NCBI GenBank assembly: GCA_024509875.1
Contig: JAMPIV010012274.1
Coordinates: 1-64,000, forward strand
Direction of reading: 5' to 3'
From: Oreohelix idahoensis
Lineage: Eukaryota; Mollusca; Gastropoda; Stylommatophora; Oreohelicidae
DNA length: 64,000 nt
Shown: positions 46,053 to 57,383 of the stretch, in pieces
Layout of the letters: every line of letters starts with the position of its first letter
Position numbering within the stretch: the first letter of the stretch is position 1
Made by a program: the position numbers and the translations under genes
Notes under the pieces: model-generated
The model's input: the letters and a program-made list of their open reading frames with translations, nothing else
What the model was told of the DNA's origin: nothing
Database searches by the model: none

Positions 46053-46230
<178 letters not shown>

Positions 46231-46999
46231 AAGAAAACTTATTCACATGTGTGCACTTCTCTTTGTAATAATTAATTCAACTATGAATTTGTAAAAAACA
46301 ACATATACAAATTTAATGATCACTTACTTTAACACTTGTAAATAAATACAAACTGGTGGTTAATAAAAAAAATAAGTCTCATCATGGAATATATCGGTTT
46401 TCGTAAGCTTAATTTTAGAAAAAGAAAGTTCTTTGTTTGGCCAGCTAAAACCGCTCCTAGTCAAGGCAAGAATCTTCACAACCCGTGGAATAAAGGTTTC
46501 AAGTGTCAATACAAGCTTTGAGCCACAGAATGGTAGTACAGCAAATGGTCTCTTCGGGTCATACCACAAATAGTCGGGTCGCCTCGTGCTGGTACCACAA
46601 ACTTTGGAGGGAATAAAAGAACAAATTCCGCTGCTAAGTCTTTATTTTCCTGATGTTAATCAGGCGCTTTTCCCGCTGTCCGTTAGCCATTTGTTTTCTC
46701 AGATTTTTAAATCTCCCTGGGCGTACATTGTATCACTCAGGGCATGTGATGAAAAATCCCCAGTATGTTAATTAATTTAATAAATACATTTTGACCGGAC
46801 AGCGACAGTGGCTTGTGCCTGAAGGAACATATTAAGTTTACATACATTCACAAAATGATAATATACAATTATGCACAGGTTTATGTAATCATCACTCACT
46901 CCCTGTTACATTCGGAATCTGGGGTTACCTCTGCTTTTGGTTCTTCCGTGAGAACTAGTATGAAGCAATCACCAACGCTTGCTGTGGTGGTTCATGAAT
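46231..46999. other. Left flank of the GMR1-type insertion, nothing recognised
   Basis: No supported gene. It ends with GTATC at 47000-47004, the left target duplication. Confidence 0.6.
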
Positions 47000-47004
47000 G
47001 TATC

Positions 47005-48579
47005 TGTAAAGGGCAATTTTTACTATCTTGCAATATAATACATTTATATTCTTATTATGTTCGCAAATATTTTGGAAGCAAAGTATTTCCTTTTTAAGTG
47101 CTTAAGGAGAAGTCATTTTTGGGTTGCTTCCCTTGAAAATAGTTCTGTCATCTTCGATCGGACTCCGCAGACGACTCTAGGCCTACTGCGATTTATTCTG
47201 TGGCTGGGTAGGAATAGATTGTTCTTGCTTCAGTATATCTATGGCCTGAATTTATACGTAGTGTTTGTATGAGTAGGACGAGTCTGTCTTATATATGGAT
47301 ATCTTTGCATTTCTAAGTCGAACTAATTTGGTTGTCGCTAGAAAAGGTCAAAGGCTATGCAGCGGAAGTATCGCTAGCAAAGGGTGTGATTCATGGCTGC
47401 CATCCTGTGAGGATGCTGAGTTTTGTTGTAGCAGGCTTTTTGCCGAAATAGTGATCTATATATGGATGGGGAAAAGTGATAATCATTTAGACATGTTGTA
47501 TGTACTTTACCCCAGTGTTTATTCTCTTTTGCCAAGGAATGGCAAAGTTATATTTCGCATAAAAAGGTAAAACCACAATTTATTATGAACTTGGGCTTCG
47601 CCATCGTTGTTGATAAGCAGATGCACAGTGGTACTTTTAAAAAGAATATCCATTCAAAGGAAGAAGACATTCCTATGTATCAGCACTGGATTGTATGATA
47701 TTATTCAATTACCTCTATGAGAGAACCTATGAAGAAATGAGGACATTTAATGAATGACCAATTTTGGTCTATATTCTATAGTGAGTGAAGCTCACGAGAG
47801 AGAGAACAGCCATGTTGAAATTCATATACTTTGTATTTATCGAGTGAGAAAAAGGGATGCCTGTACTATCGCTCGATGAACCAAGAGATCACTGCTACAT
47901 GTGAGAACCCATGTCTGGGATTCCTATATTATGAAATATATATATATTGAACTTTACGTGAAGGAATATTCGCTAGACGAGGTTAGGTCTAGGAGCCTTC
48001 CTATGTATTGGTTATGGTCTGACGTGCCCAGTCAGTAAAGCCAGATGATTTACATGATGGAACGCTGAATGCTTATTTACGAATGCTCCATTATGATATT
48101 TGCCAAGCATGAATGCTAACTTAAGATGATATTCCTGTGATCAACATTATGCTGTCTATGTCGACATTTGTTCCTGTAACCATACACGTACTGTCCAAGT
48201 GTGCGTCCCATTAAATGTTATAAAAAGACCACCGTAGTTCCAGTACTTCTTGAATTCGAACAGTGTGAGTATGAGTGATGTACTACCAACCTGTCAACTC
48301 TATCGAATCATTCTACCATTCGCGTACTGACATTCAGATACACACTCATTGTTTACACTCACATTCTTGTCGGAGCCTCATCACGTTCCAGGACAAGATG
48401 ACCTGTATGACCAAAACTGTGCTGGGTTTGATGAGTTGACAATCGTTACACTTTACTACACCAGTCCCAACATCTACATTTATCCACTGGTGGACATTCA
48501 CATCATTTAGCAAATAAAGCATGATTCAACAACTAGTAGCCAGTATGAGTTAACAACTACACAAAGAAAGAGTTTAACA
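47005..48579 (+). repeat. 5' LTR, 1,575 bp
   Basis: Starts TGTAAAGGGC and ends GAGTTTAACA (TG...CA). A TATAAAAAG box at 48219-48227 would place transcription start near 48250, and AATAAA at 48513-48518 would direct polyadenylation near 48535. U3 is therefore about 1.25 kb, R about 0.3 kb and U5 only about 40 bp. The same small frames (71 and 91 codons) appear in both LTRs simply because the sequence is duplicated. Confidence 0.95.
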
Positions 48580-48581
48580 AC

Positions 48582-48599
48582 TGGTGGGCCAGCTTCCTG
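48582..48599 (+). promoter_or_regulatory. Putative primer-binding site
   Basis: TGGTGGGCCAGCTTCCTG begins two bases after the 5' LTR, the expected place for pairing with the 3' CCA end of a tRNA. The tRNA species cannot be assigned from sequence alone. Confidence 0.5.
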
Positions 48600-49858
48600 G
48601 GTCAACCTGCACAGTGACCATATTGAGAAGTAAACTACTGAGACCAGACGTTCCTTGGGGTCTGTTACGACACACAAATACATCAGCAGTACAACTCTAC
48701 AGTGATGTCAGCGTGACCTGTCCTGTCGAGAGTATGCAGTAACTAGGTCAGGGTTTGTTGACATTTGGTTCATTGGACATTTGCCATACAACTGACAGTG
48801 TTACACAGCGAGCTTGGTTGAAACAGAACATTACACATCAGGACTGGAGAATATTTGACAGTGTTTGCGAAAGAAAATGTTATTGAACTGAGAAGTCCTA
48901 CATTGATTGTTATCATTCAAATCAACGATGGAGCTTCTATTTCTGTGTTGAATTTAAAATAATTAGACCAGAAGTATTTGTTTAATAAAGTACCACAGTA
49001 CTGTACTATTAGGCAGTGTAACTGAGCCTTCATTCCAACACATTCTTTCTGCAACACTCTATTTACATCATATTGCCATACTATTTATGCATTTATGTAT
49101 TTATGTTTAACTATTTATATGTGATATTTGTTTGTATCCAGCGGGTTGTTGTTTCGGTTGGGCGGTGTCACACAGCAGAGTATCCCACGTAATAGAGGGT
49201 CTGATGTGTGCGTTTCTATAGGTGCAATTTTCTTCATTGGAAATTTGCTGCGACAGCTGTTGCTATTAGTGTTAGCTGTGAAGTCTGTACTCATTGTTGT
49301 TTTTGTAATATTCCTCTGTTCTTTAGTTTGTTTTGATTTGTTTGTAATTTGTTGGTCTACCCTATTCTATCTTTCAGTTCTATTCTCAATTTATATTTAT
49401 ATACTGTGGCGTTATTTGTATTTGTTATCCTCTTGCGGTTTATCTTTTATTGTTTTTCCAATTTTATTTATTTCATTTCCGCAAATGTTTTCATGTTTTT
49501 TCTGTATAACTGTTTTGTTTTGTGCCTGATCGACATACACTATTTAAAATATAGTTGATCATATAAATTGATGTACAAGAATCAACTGATAGTTAATTGC
49601 TATTACTAAAGGTACACAGTTGATGAGATAAAACACTATTTCTGGTGCACTGCACTTATATTATAGAGTGAACCAGCAACTTATAGCTGTTATTATATAA
49701 GGATTTATACAAGACCTTTGTAAGGCTTGTTTCCCACAGTGATTGGGATAGTTAAGTACTATTTTTCACAGGTTACAAAGTTATCATACAAAGTCTTTGA
49801 TTAAGACTAAGAAAGTAAATTTATTTACTTTTGCAAATTACTGATCTTATTAGACAAG
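48600..49858 (+). other. Long T-rich leader before gag
   Basis: About 1.28 kb between primer site and gag. From 49100 to 49530 it is very T-rich and open for 133 codons from a non-ATG start, giving hydrophobic residues as T-rich DNA must; I do not call a gene. The broken relative at 60.4-61.4 kb also has a T-rich leader of about 1 kb. Confidence 0.6.
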
Positions 49859-51372
49859 ATGTCTACCTTGGATTATTTTATCACACAAGGCAGGGCTCTT
49901 GATAAGACTGGTCAGCAGTTAGAAGAATGGGCAGTTGCTCAATATGACAAAGCATTGGCTGCTGAAGAAAGAAAAGCATTGATTGAGGAAATGAAGAAAA
50001 GAAATTGCAGATACAGACTGATGAAAAAAGATTCCAGATGGAAATGGAAAAAGAGAAAAGAAAAGATGAAGCTGCTGCTGAAGAGAAAAAATTACAGGCT
50101 GCTGCTGAAGAGAGAAAATTACAAGCTGAAGCCCAAGAAAAAAAAGCAATAAGAGAACATGAACACCAAAAAGAACTTTTAGCATTTGAGTTAGAAAAGT
50201 TAAAGTTAACAAACATAAGTAATGTTAATCAAGCATCTAGTGGTAATGGTAAACCCTTTACTTACAAGGTCAAGGTACCAGCGTTCAACCCTTCCAGTGA
50301 TGACATAACATTCTGGCTAAACAGATTTGAACGCTCGTGTCGAGCACATAATGTGGACAAATCACAATATGCTAACCAGTTATCAGAAAATCTGAAAGGT
50401 GATTCTCTGACTAGTTTAAGTTTGGTTGAAGAGGCTGACAAAGATAACTATGATGTTATTAGGGCAGCCTTATTAAAGAAGTATCAGTTGTCTGAAGAGG
50501 GTTATCGGAAGTTGTTTAAGACAATGGTGCCTGAGGCAGGTGTAGAATTCTCAGAATTCATTGCAAGGACACGACTTACATTTGATCGTTGGATTGAGCT
50601 ATCCAAAACAGAAAAGACTTATGAAGCCCTTATGGACTTGATACTCAGAGACAAGATTATGTCAAGTATAAATAAACCTTTCCTCGAATTCTTACATGAG
50701 CGTAAACCTAAGTCTCTAAAAGAAATGGAACAGTATTGTACCCAATACGTCACTGCACATCCGGACGTAGCCATTAGCAACAGTAAGGTTAAAGAAGGTA
50801 TGCCAGTTGCTTCTGCAACACCATACAACCCTAATCACTCTCACAAATTCCAAGGACCTCAAAATAGGTTTAATAAAAAAGGTAACTATTACAGTTATCA
50901 GAACCAAGGTAACCAATCATTTCAGGGTTCTTCTTCGAATACCTGGAGAAGAGCTGACAGCCCTCGATTCAGGGGTGGTCATAATTACAGGAACTTTCGC
51001 AAAGGAAGTCATTCTAGAAACTATCCAAGTTTTCCTTCATGGAGACAACAGGATCATAATTACCGAGATACTCATTATAATGAATATGATGATAGTAACC
51101 AAAGGAGCTATGATTCAAACCCGAGTAGAGGTTATAATAGTGGAAACAATGATAAGTACAGAGGCAATAATAACAGAGGTAGAGCACAATTCAAAAAACA
51201 TAAAGCTCATTACCAGGCGAACTCTGCACAGCAAGAGTACCACGAAGCCTATAAACAAAATAAAGATAATGATGACTCTAATAATATGGCATGTGCCGCT
51301 TTTGATTTTGGGAGAGCATCTCAGTGCCCCAATGTAAAACATTATTTGAGCCAACCACAGTGTCTACTTTAA
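49859..51372 (+). CDS. gag: Gag of the GMR1-type element, with one frame change near the N-terminus
   Basis: The ATG at 49859 starts MSTLDYFITQ, matching in position and character the start of the second element's gag (MATVEYFTKL). After about 48 codons the protein continues in another frame from about 50005; the change falls in an A/G run at 49995-50004. The rest is a coiled coil (EEKKLQAAAEERKLQAEAQE), then a capsid-like helical domain (PAFNPSSDDITFWLNRFERS, FSEFIARTRLTFDRWIELSK, ALMDLILRDKIMSSI), then an R/G/N/Y-rich tail (RFRGGHNYRNFRKG) and a stop at 51370-51372. There is no CCHC zinc knuckle; the basic tail probably binds RNA. The frame change may be a real lesion, a sequencing indel in a homopolymer, or translational. 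Confidence 0.8.
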
Positions 51373-54300
51373 GCTGTGGCCATCCTCTTCCCGCTCTTCC
51401 TGCGTCAATCGCGCATGATGGGAGAGGTTCTCTTGTCTTACACAAAGGTTTAGTAAATGACAATCCAGTCTCAGTACTTTTTGATTCTGGATGCACAACT
51501 ATTGGGGTTAGGCAGTCACTCATAGATCCTTCTCATTCTACAGGCAAAGTAGTCAAATGCGTAACATTTGGCGGCACCATAGAGAAATACTCTACCGCTA
51601 TCATTAGGATTGCTACTCCTTTCTTCACAGGAGATGTACACGCATGTCTTTTGCCGGATCCGATCGCTGATCTTATCATCGGTCGCATTCACGGAGTCAA
51701 AGAATGTACTCCGGAGCAAATTTCCGTTTGGGAAAATCAAAATATGCAATCTGCTAATGCAGTAGTCACTAGAGCTCAAGCTCTCAATATGCCTGAAACT
51801 TCATCTGTTGAAGATAATGAAGTGCATAACCAAGATGATCCCTTGGTAATTTCTCGTGACTCGTTTATAAAACAACAAGAAGAAGATCCGACTCTTAAGA
51901 AATTCTTCACTCTTGTAACAAAAGGTGATCCGAATAAAGATTCAAATTGTAAATCTTGGATTACAATGAAGAATGGCGTACTTGTACGTATGGTGCAAGA
52001 CTCCACTAAGTCAAGTCATTCTCAGATTCTTGTACCCAAGAATTTGAGAGTTAAGATCTTACAACATGCACACGACTCTCAGTGTGCTGGTCACATGGGT
52101 TTTTCCCGTACAAAGTCAAGAGTTCTTGCGGCTTTCTTTTGGCCTTTTGTGAACAAGGACATACGGATCTATTGTCGATCCTGTAAAGTATGTCAAGAAG
52201 TCAAATCCAAAGGTCCTCGTCATGCTGCGCCTATTCAGGCTGCAGATATTCCTATTCGTCCATTCCAGAAAATGGCGATAGACATCATTGGTCCATTCAA
52301 GATCAAATCTGCTAGAGGACATCAGTTTATCTTAACGTGTGTAGACATGTGCACACGTTGGCCAGAGGCTATCCCTCTAAAGAGCATTACTACCGCTGAC
52401 ATTGCAGATGCTCTTTGGCTTATATTTTCTCGGCTGGGATTCCCCGGAGAAATATTATCAGATCATGGCACCCAACTGATATCGGATACCATGTCTCAAG
52501 TAATGTCTACTCTACAGATAGAGAGATCTTTGAGTAGCATCTATCATCCTATGTCCAATGGGATGGTCGAGCGACTAAATAGAACACTTAAGAACTTATT
52601 AGGGAAGATAACTGAGGATCATCCTCAAGATTGGGATAGGGTTTTACCCGCGGCCCTCTTCGCGTACAGAGAGGTCCCCAATGAACATACAGGGTTTTCT
52701 CCCTTTGAACTTGTCTTTGGCGCGCGACCGCGCGGCCCAATGTCTTTGCTGCATGATCTTATAACAGCTGACAATATTGACGATGACACAAAATCTTCTT
52801 ACGAGTATGTCATCGCGCTGAGACAAAAGATTATCGAAGCATGCAAATTGGCAACGTCCTCTTCTGAGTTTGCTAAGCAGAAGGCAAGACAATTTGCTAA
52901 TAAGAAGAGAACTTTACGACAACTTTGTCCTGGTGACAAAGCATTTGTTTTGCTACCTTGTCGTGAAAATAGACTCCTTATTAGTTGGAAAGGTCCGTAC
53001 GATATAATATCGAAAATTTCAGATGTTGACTACATCGTCGATATTAACGGGAAGCATAAAACCTTCCACATCAATATGCTTACGGAGTTCCATGAACGTC
53101 CTGACTATCTACAGCCTATTTTCCAGGCAACGGACGATTCTCATGTCAAACATGGTCATTACTCATCACTGTCTGTAATACAGGATGAGGAAACAAGTTT
53201 TTCGGATGTTAATCTCCCGCTTCCAATGATCCCACTTCATTCTAGTGAATCATGGAAAGACGTTACTGTTTCTCCTGATTTGTCTCTAGGAGAACGGCGA
53301 CAAGTTTCGTCTATGTTACAAACATTTCAGGATGTCCTCACTGACATCCCTGGACAAACTCATGTCATTGAGCATGACATTGCTCTAACTGAACATACTC
53401 CAATTAGGGTTAGGCCTTATCCTATCCCTATACATTTCCAAACACAGGTTGAAAAGGAGTTGGATGAAATGATAGATTTACAAATAATCGAACCATCCAC
53501 TTCTGCATATTCTTCGCCGATGGTTATTGTTCGAAAAAAAGACAATAACATACGTCTTTGCGTTGACTATCGCAAATTGAATCAAGTTACGAAGTTCGAT
53601 GCTGAACCTATGCCTTTACTAGAAGAACTACTTACGCGTCTTTCTAAATCGCATTTTTTCACTAAACTTGATTTGTCTAAAGGATATTGGCAAGTTCCAT
53701 TATCCGAACGCGCCAAACCTCTTACCGCTTTCTCTACTCCCAGAGGCCTTTTCCAATGGAATTTTATGCCTTTCGGCCTTATGAACGCACCAGCTACATT
53801 TGTACGCATGATGCGTCGAATCCTATCGTATCGGTCAGATGTCATTGCTTATCTAGACGACATCTGTCTTTTCAGCGATACTTGGGAAGATCACTATTCA
53901 GGATTAGTTGAATTATTATCAACTCTGCGTGAGTATAACCTGACAGCAAAACCATCTAAAGCTTGTATTGGCTTTAGCGAAATTGCTTTCTTAGGCCATC
54001 GAGTAGGTCACGGTTTCTTGAAGACAGAAGACCATAATATCACTAAGATACTTAACATCTCTATCCCTAGGACTAAAAAGCAAGTGCGAAGTCTTTTAGG
54101 TCTCATACAATTTTATGGACGTTTCATTCCGAATCTGTCCTCTATCATGGCACCTCTCTCTACACTATTAAAGAAAGGGTCGCCTAACATGGTTCACTGG
54201 TCTCATGAATGCCAATCTTCACTAGAGAAGATCAAAACTATGTTTTCATCACCACCTATTTTAGTGTTACCTACAACAGATAAGACATTTGTTCTTCGTA

Positions 54301-54665
54301 GTGACGCTTCATCCACTGGGATTGGAGCGGCACTAATGCAAGAGTACTCTGGAACTCTGCATCCTGTAATGTACATATCCAGAAAACTTAATGCTGCAGA
54401 AAGGAATTACTCGGTTTTAGACCGTGAATTATTGGCAATGGTTTGGTCAATTCTCAAACTCCAAAGATTCCTTCTGGGCGCGCATTTCGTAGTGGAAACT
54501 GACCAAAAAGCTCTTACGGCTATCCAAAGTAAGAACTTGAAGAGCTCGAGATCAACTCGATACGCAATCGCTCTTCAACCTTTTCATTTTTCGGTACGAG
54601 CTATCCGTGGTTCAGAAAATGTGATGGCGGACATTCTGTCCAGATGCCCACATGATGCCACTTAA
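51306..54665 (+). CDS. pol: Pol polyprotein: protease - integrase - reverse transcriptase - RNase H
   Basis: Open from 51306 to the stop at 54663-54665, in the -1 frame relative to gag with a 67-base overlap. Numbered from the GTG at 51324 (1,113 residues): protease DSG at 54-56 and LIIGR near 118; integrase zinc domain with H250/H257 and C287/C290; catalytic D320, D380 and E416 (35 residues between the last two); GPY motif at 557-559; then reverse transcriptase with LDLSKGYWQVPL (783), FMPFGLMNAPATF (815) and YLDD (843-846); RNase H with D994, E1035, D1060 and D1103. All key residues are present. Standard Ty3/gypsy order puts integrase last. I see no canonical slippery heptamer in the overlap, so the mode of pol expression is open. 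Confidence 0.95.
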   Translation, partial: FWESISVPQCKTLFEPTTVSTLSCGHPLPALPASIAHDGRGSLVLHKGLVNDNPVSVLFDSGCTTIGVRQSLIDPSHSTGKVVKCVTFGGTIEKYSTAIIRIATPFFTGDVHACLLPDPIADLIIGRIHGVKECTPEQISVWENQNMQSANAVVTRAQALNMPETSSVEDNEVHNQDDPLVISRDSFIKQQEEDPTLKKFFTLVTKGDPNKDSNCKSWITMKNGVLVRMVQDSTKSSHSQILVPKNLRVKILQHAHDSQCAGHMGFSRTKSRVLAAFFWPFVNKDIRIYCRSCKVCQEVKSKGPRHAAPIQAADIPIRPFQKMAIDIIGPFKIKSARGHQFILTCVDMCTRWPEAIPLKSITTADIADALWLIFSRLGFPGEILSDHGTQLISDTMSQVMSTLQIERSLSSIYHPMSNGMVERLNRTLKNLLGKITEDHPQDWDRVLPAALFAYREVPNEHTGFSPFELVFGARPRGPMSLLHDLITADNIDDDTKSSYEYVIALRQKIIEACKLATSSSEFAKQKARQFANKKRTLRQLCPGDKAFVLLPCRENRLLISWKGPYDIISKISDVDYIVDINGKHKTFHINMLTEFHERPDYLQPIFQATDDSHVKHGHYSSLSVIQDEETSFSDVNLPLPMIPLHSSESWKDVTVSPDLSLGERRQVSSMLQTFQDVLTDIPGQTHVIEHDIALTEHTPIRVRPYPIPIHFQTQVEKELDEMIDLQIIEPSTSAYSSPMVIVRKKDNNIRLCVDYRKLNQVTKFDAEPMPLLEELLTRLSKSHFFTKLDLSKGYWQVPLSERAKPLTAFSTPRGLFQWNFMPFGLMNAPATFVRMMRRILSYRSDVIAYLDDICLFSDTWEDHYSGLVELLSTLREYNLTAKPSKACIGFSEIAFLGHRVGHGFLKTEDHNITKILNISIPRTKKQVRSLLGLIQFYGRFIPNLSSIMAPLSTLLKKGSPNMVHWSHECQSSLEKIKTMFSSPPILVLPTTDKTFVLRSDASSTGIGAALMQEYSGTLHPVMYISRKLNAAERNYSVLDRELLAMVWSILKLQRFLLGAHFVVETDQKALTAIQSKNLKSSRSTRYAIALQPFHFSVRAIRGSENVMADILSRCPHDAT

Positions 54666-55097
54666 CTGTTAAATATTGGATCTTTTTAATATGTATAACT
54701 TTACAACAGTTATTTTTTTTGTTTCTTTACTAAGATACACATTTGTAATTTAATAATAGAATGATGGTATCGCTACTTAGCGGTTTATTGATGTTAATTC
54801 ACCGCTGTTCTTTGATGATTGTTTCTTCATAAATCATAAATTTAAGATTGTAGTGTGAATTTTTGGTATGCATTGTATAATTACCAGAATTGTATTATAC
54901 GTACATCACACCTTCCTGGAAACATTTATTCGTAGGGAAACAATTTCTCTCAGATTTTGAGATATATATTCTCACCAGTCATATTAGGAATTACAGTTAT
55001 TCCTGATATTTTCATCTGCGCAGTATTCTTGCGTTGTGAGCCTATTCTACGGTGCTCCTAGATGTATTTTAAAAAAAAAATTTTATTTTTTTTTTCC
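54666..55097 (+). other. Non-coding tail of the GMR1-type element
   Basis: AT-rich, no open frame and no envelope gene. It ends in A- and T-runs at 55070-55095 before the purine tract. Confidence 0.7.
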
Positions 55098-55115
55098 CGG
55101 GAGGTGTGGTAAGAC
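55098..55115 (+). promoter_or_regulatory. Polypurine tract
   Basis: CGGGAGGTGTGGTAAGAC directly abuts the TG of the 3' LTR. It is interrupted by T residues, so a weak form of the plus-strand primer, but position is right. Confidence 0.6.
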
Positions 55116-56690
55116 TGTAAAGGGCAATTTTTACTATCTTGCAATATAATACATTTATATTCTTATTATGTTCGCAAATATTTTGGAAGCAAAGTATTTC
55201 CTTTTTAAGTGCTTAAGGAGAAGTCATTTTTGGGTTGCTTCCCTTGAAAATAGTTCTGTCATCTTCGATCGGACTCCGCAGACGACTCTAGGCCTACTGC
55301 GATTTATTCTGTGGCTGGGTAGGAATAGATTGTTCTTGCTTCAGTATATCTATGGCCTGAATTTATACGTAGTGTTTGTATGAGTAGGACGAGTCTGTCT
55401 TATATATGGATATCTTTGCATTTCTAAGTCGAACTAATTTGGTTGTCGCTAGAAAAGGTCAAAGGCTATGCAGCGGAAGTATCGCTAGCAAAGGGTGTGA
55501 TTCATGGCTGCCATCCTGTGAGGATGCTGAGTTTTGTTGTAGCAGGCTTTTTGCCGAAATAGTGATCTATATATGGATGGGGAAAAGTGATAATCATTTA
55601 GACATGTTGTATGTACTTTACCCCAGTGTTTATTCTCTTTTGCCAAGGAATGGCAAAGTTATATTTCGCATAAAAAGGTAAAACCACAATTTATTATGAA
55701 CTTGGGCTTCGCCATCGTTGTTGATAAGCAGATGCACAGTGGTACTTTTAAAAAGAATATCCATTCAAAGGAAGAAGACATTCCTATGTATCAGCACTGG
55801 ATTGTATGATATTATTCAATTACCTCTATGAGAGAACCTATGAAGAAATGAGGACATTTAATGAATGACCAATTTTGGTCTATATTCTATAGTGAGTGAA
55901 GCTCACGAGAGAGAGAACAGCCATGTTGAAATTCATATACTTTGTATTTATCGAGTGAGAAAAAGGGATGCCTGTACTATCGCTCGATGAACCAAGAGAT
56001 CACTGCTACATGTGAGAACCCATGTCTGGGATTCCTATATTATGAAATATATATATATTGAACTTTACGTGAAGGAATATTCGCTAGACGAGGTTAGGTC
56101 TAGGAGCCTTCCTATGTATTGGTTATGGTCTGACGTGCCCAGTCAGTAAAGCCAGATGATTTACATGATGGAACGCTGAATGCTTATTTACGAATGCTCC
56201 ATTATGATATTTGCCAAGCATGAATGCTAACTTAAGATGATATTCCTGTGATCAACATTATGCTGTCTATGTCGACATTTGTTCCTGTAACCATACACGT
56301 ACTGTCCAAGTGTGCGTCCCATTAAATGTTATAAAAAGACCACCGTAGTTCCAGTACTTCTTGAATTCGAACAGTGTGAGTATGAGTGATGTACTACCAA
56401 CCTGTCAACTCTATCGAATCATTCTACCATTCGCGTACTGACATTCAGATACACACTCATTGTTTACACTCACATTCTTGTCGGAGCCTCATCACGTTCC
56501 AGGACAAGATGACCTGTATGACCAAAACTGTGCTGGGTTTGATGAGTTGACAATCGTTACACTTTACTACACCAGTCCCAACATCTACATTTATCCACTG
56601 GTGGACATTCACATCATTTAGCAAATAAAGCATGATTCAACAACTAGTAGCCAGTATGAGTTAACAACTACACAAAGAAAGAGTTTAACA
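55116..56690 (+). repeat. 3' LTR, 1,575 bp, identical to the 5' LTR as read
   Basis: Same TG...CA ends, same TATA box (56330-56338) and AATAAA (56624-56629). The offset from the 5' copy is constant at 8,111 bp across the whole length, so there are no indels between the copies. Confidence 0.95.
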
Positions 56691-56695
56691 GTATC

Positions 56696-57088
56696 CATTT
56701 CACATGCTGAGGTTGCCAGCCTAGTATGAATCTTTAACATCACTAGCAAGTATAAATATGTTAAATTCAAAGTATAAGAAATATATGACATCTCACCCTA
56801 GTAACTAGGAATCTTAGACTGCTTGCTCGGGTAAATAGTCTTGGCAACTTGATATAGATGCCGAGAACACACGACAGTGTATTTAGTTCTAGTTAAAATC
56901 CCTCTGCGACTTTGTGCGTAAGTCCTGTATAAGTCCGGTTTCTGTATGAATAACTTAGGGTTTCCTTGCTGTAGTGTTCAGAAGAGTTCCACTAAGTCTT
57001 TTCCTATTTAAAGTCAGAACTTTTACTTCTATTGTTTCCTGGCTTCAGTCCGAGCTGTCTATTTGACGATTCGGGAATGCAGTGTGGT
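56696..57088. other. Right flank of the GMR1-type insertion
   Basis: No supported feature before the SINE target duplication. Confidence 0.5.
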
Positions 57089-57383
57089 CTGTCCAAAATG
57101 TAAAAAAAAAAGGATCCCGTTACACGCCCATTGAGGCATATTGGTGGGAATATGGTGTTAGGCCCATATTTTCTCGACCATTGGCACACTATGTGGTCAG
57201 CATCACGCCGGCCGCCTTAACCTTCCCAGACGTTGCTCTGGTATCCAGTTGGGGCTAGGTCGACCCAGGAGCCGTTTGCGGATTTAAAAAATCCCACTTC
57301 ATCTGGGGATCGAACCATAGATCACTGAGCTAGGAAGTCAGTGCACTAACCACTATGCTACCGCGGCTCCCTGTCCAAAATGT
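57089..57383 (-). mobile_element. tRNA-derived SINE with 13-bp target duplication
   Basis: CTGTCCAAAATGT occurs at 57089-57101 and 57371-57383. The insert 57102-57370 (269 bp) reads on the minus strand GGAGCCGCGGTAGCATAGTG then GTTAGTGCACTGAC (A-box region) and GGTTCGATCCCC (B-box), a body, and a terminal T10 run (A10 at 57102-57111 on the plus strand). The perfect duplication indicates a fairly young insertion by target-primed reverse transcription. It differs in head from the other SINE families here. Confidence 0.85.

Larger units (their letters stand above)
47000..56695 (+). mobile_element. Complete GMR1-type Ty3/gypsy LTR retrotransposon with target duplication
   Basis: The element is 47005-56690 (9,686 bp), flanked by GTATC at 47000-47004 and 56691-56695. 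The order is 5' LTR, primer site, 1.28-kb leader, gag, pol (protease-integrase-RT-RNase H), 450-bp non-coding tail, polypurine tract, 3' LTR. The LTRs are of equal length and I found no difference reading them line against line, so insertion is very recent. The only coding lesion seen is a frame change in the first ~50 codons of gag. No envelope gene is present. The domain order identifies the GMR1 lineage, known from cod and other animals. Confidence 0.95.

Noticed and set aside
47057..47570. The 71- and 91-codon frames inside the GMR1 LTR, identical at 55168-55681
   Set aside because: Identity is explained by LTR duplication; no domain or conserved motif is visible.
49128..49529. A 133-codon hydrophobic frame in the GMR1 leader as a membrane protein
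   Set aside because: No ATG start, extremely T-rich DNA, and T-rich codons automatically give Phe, Leu, Val and Ile.
54666..55115. A possible envelope gene after pol
   Set aside because: The 450-bp tail has no open frame of useful length.
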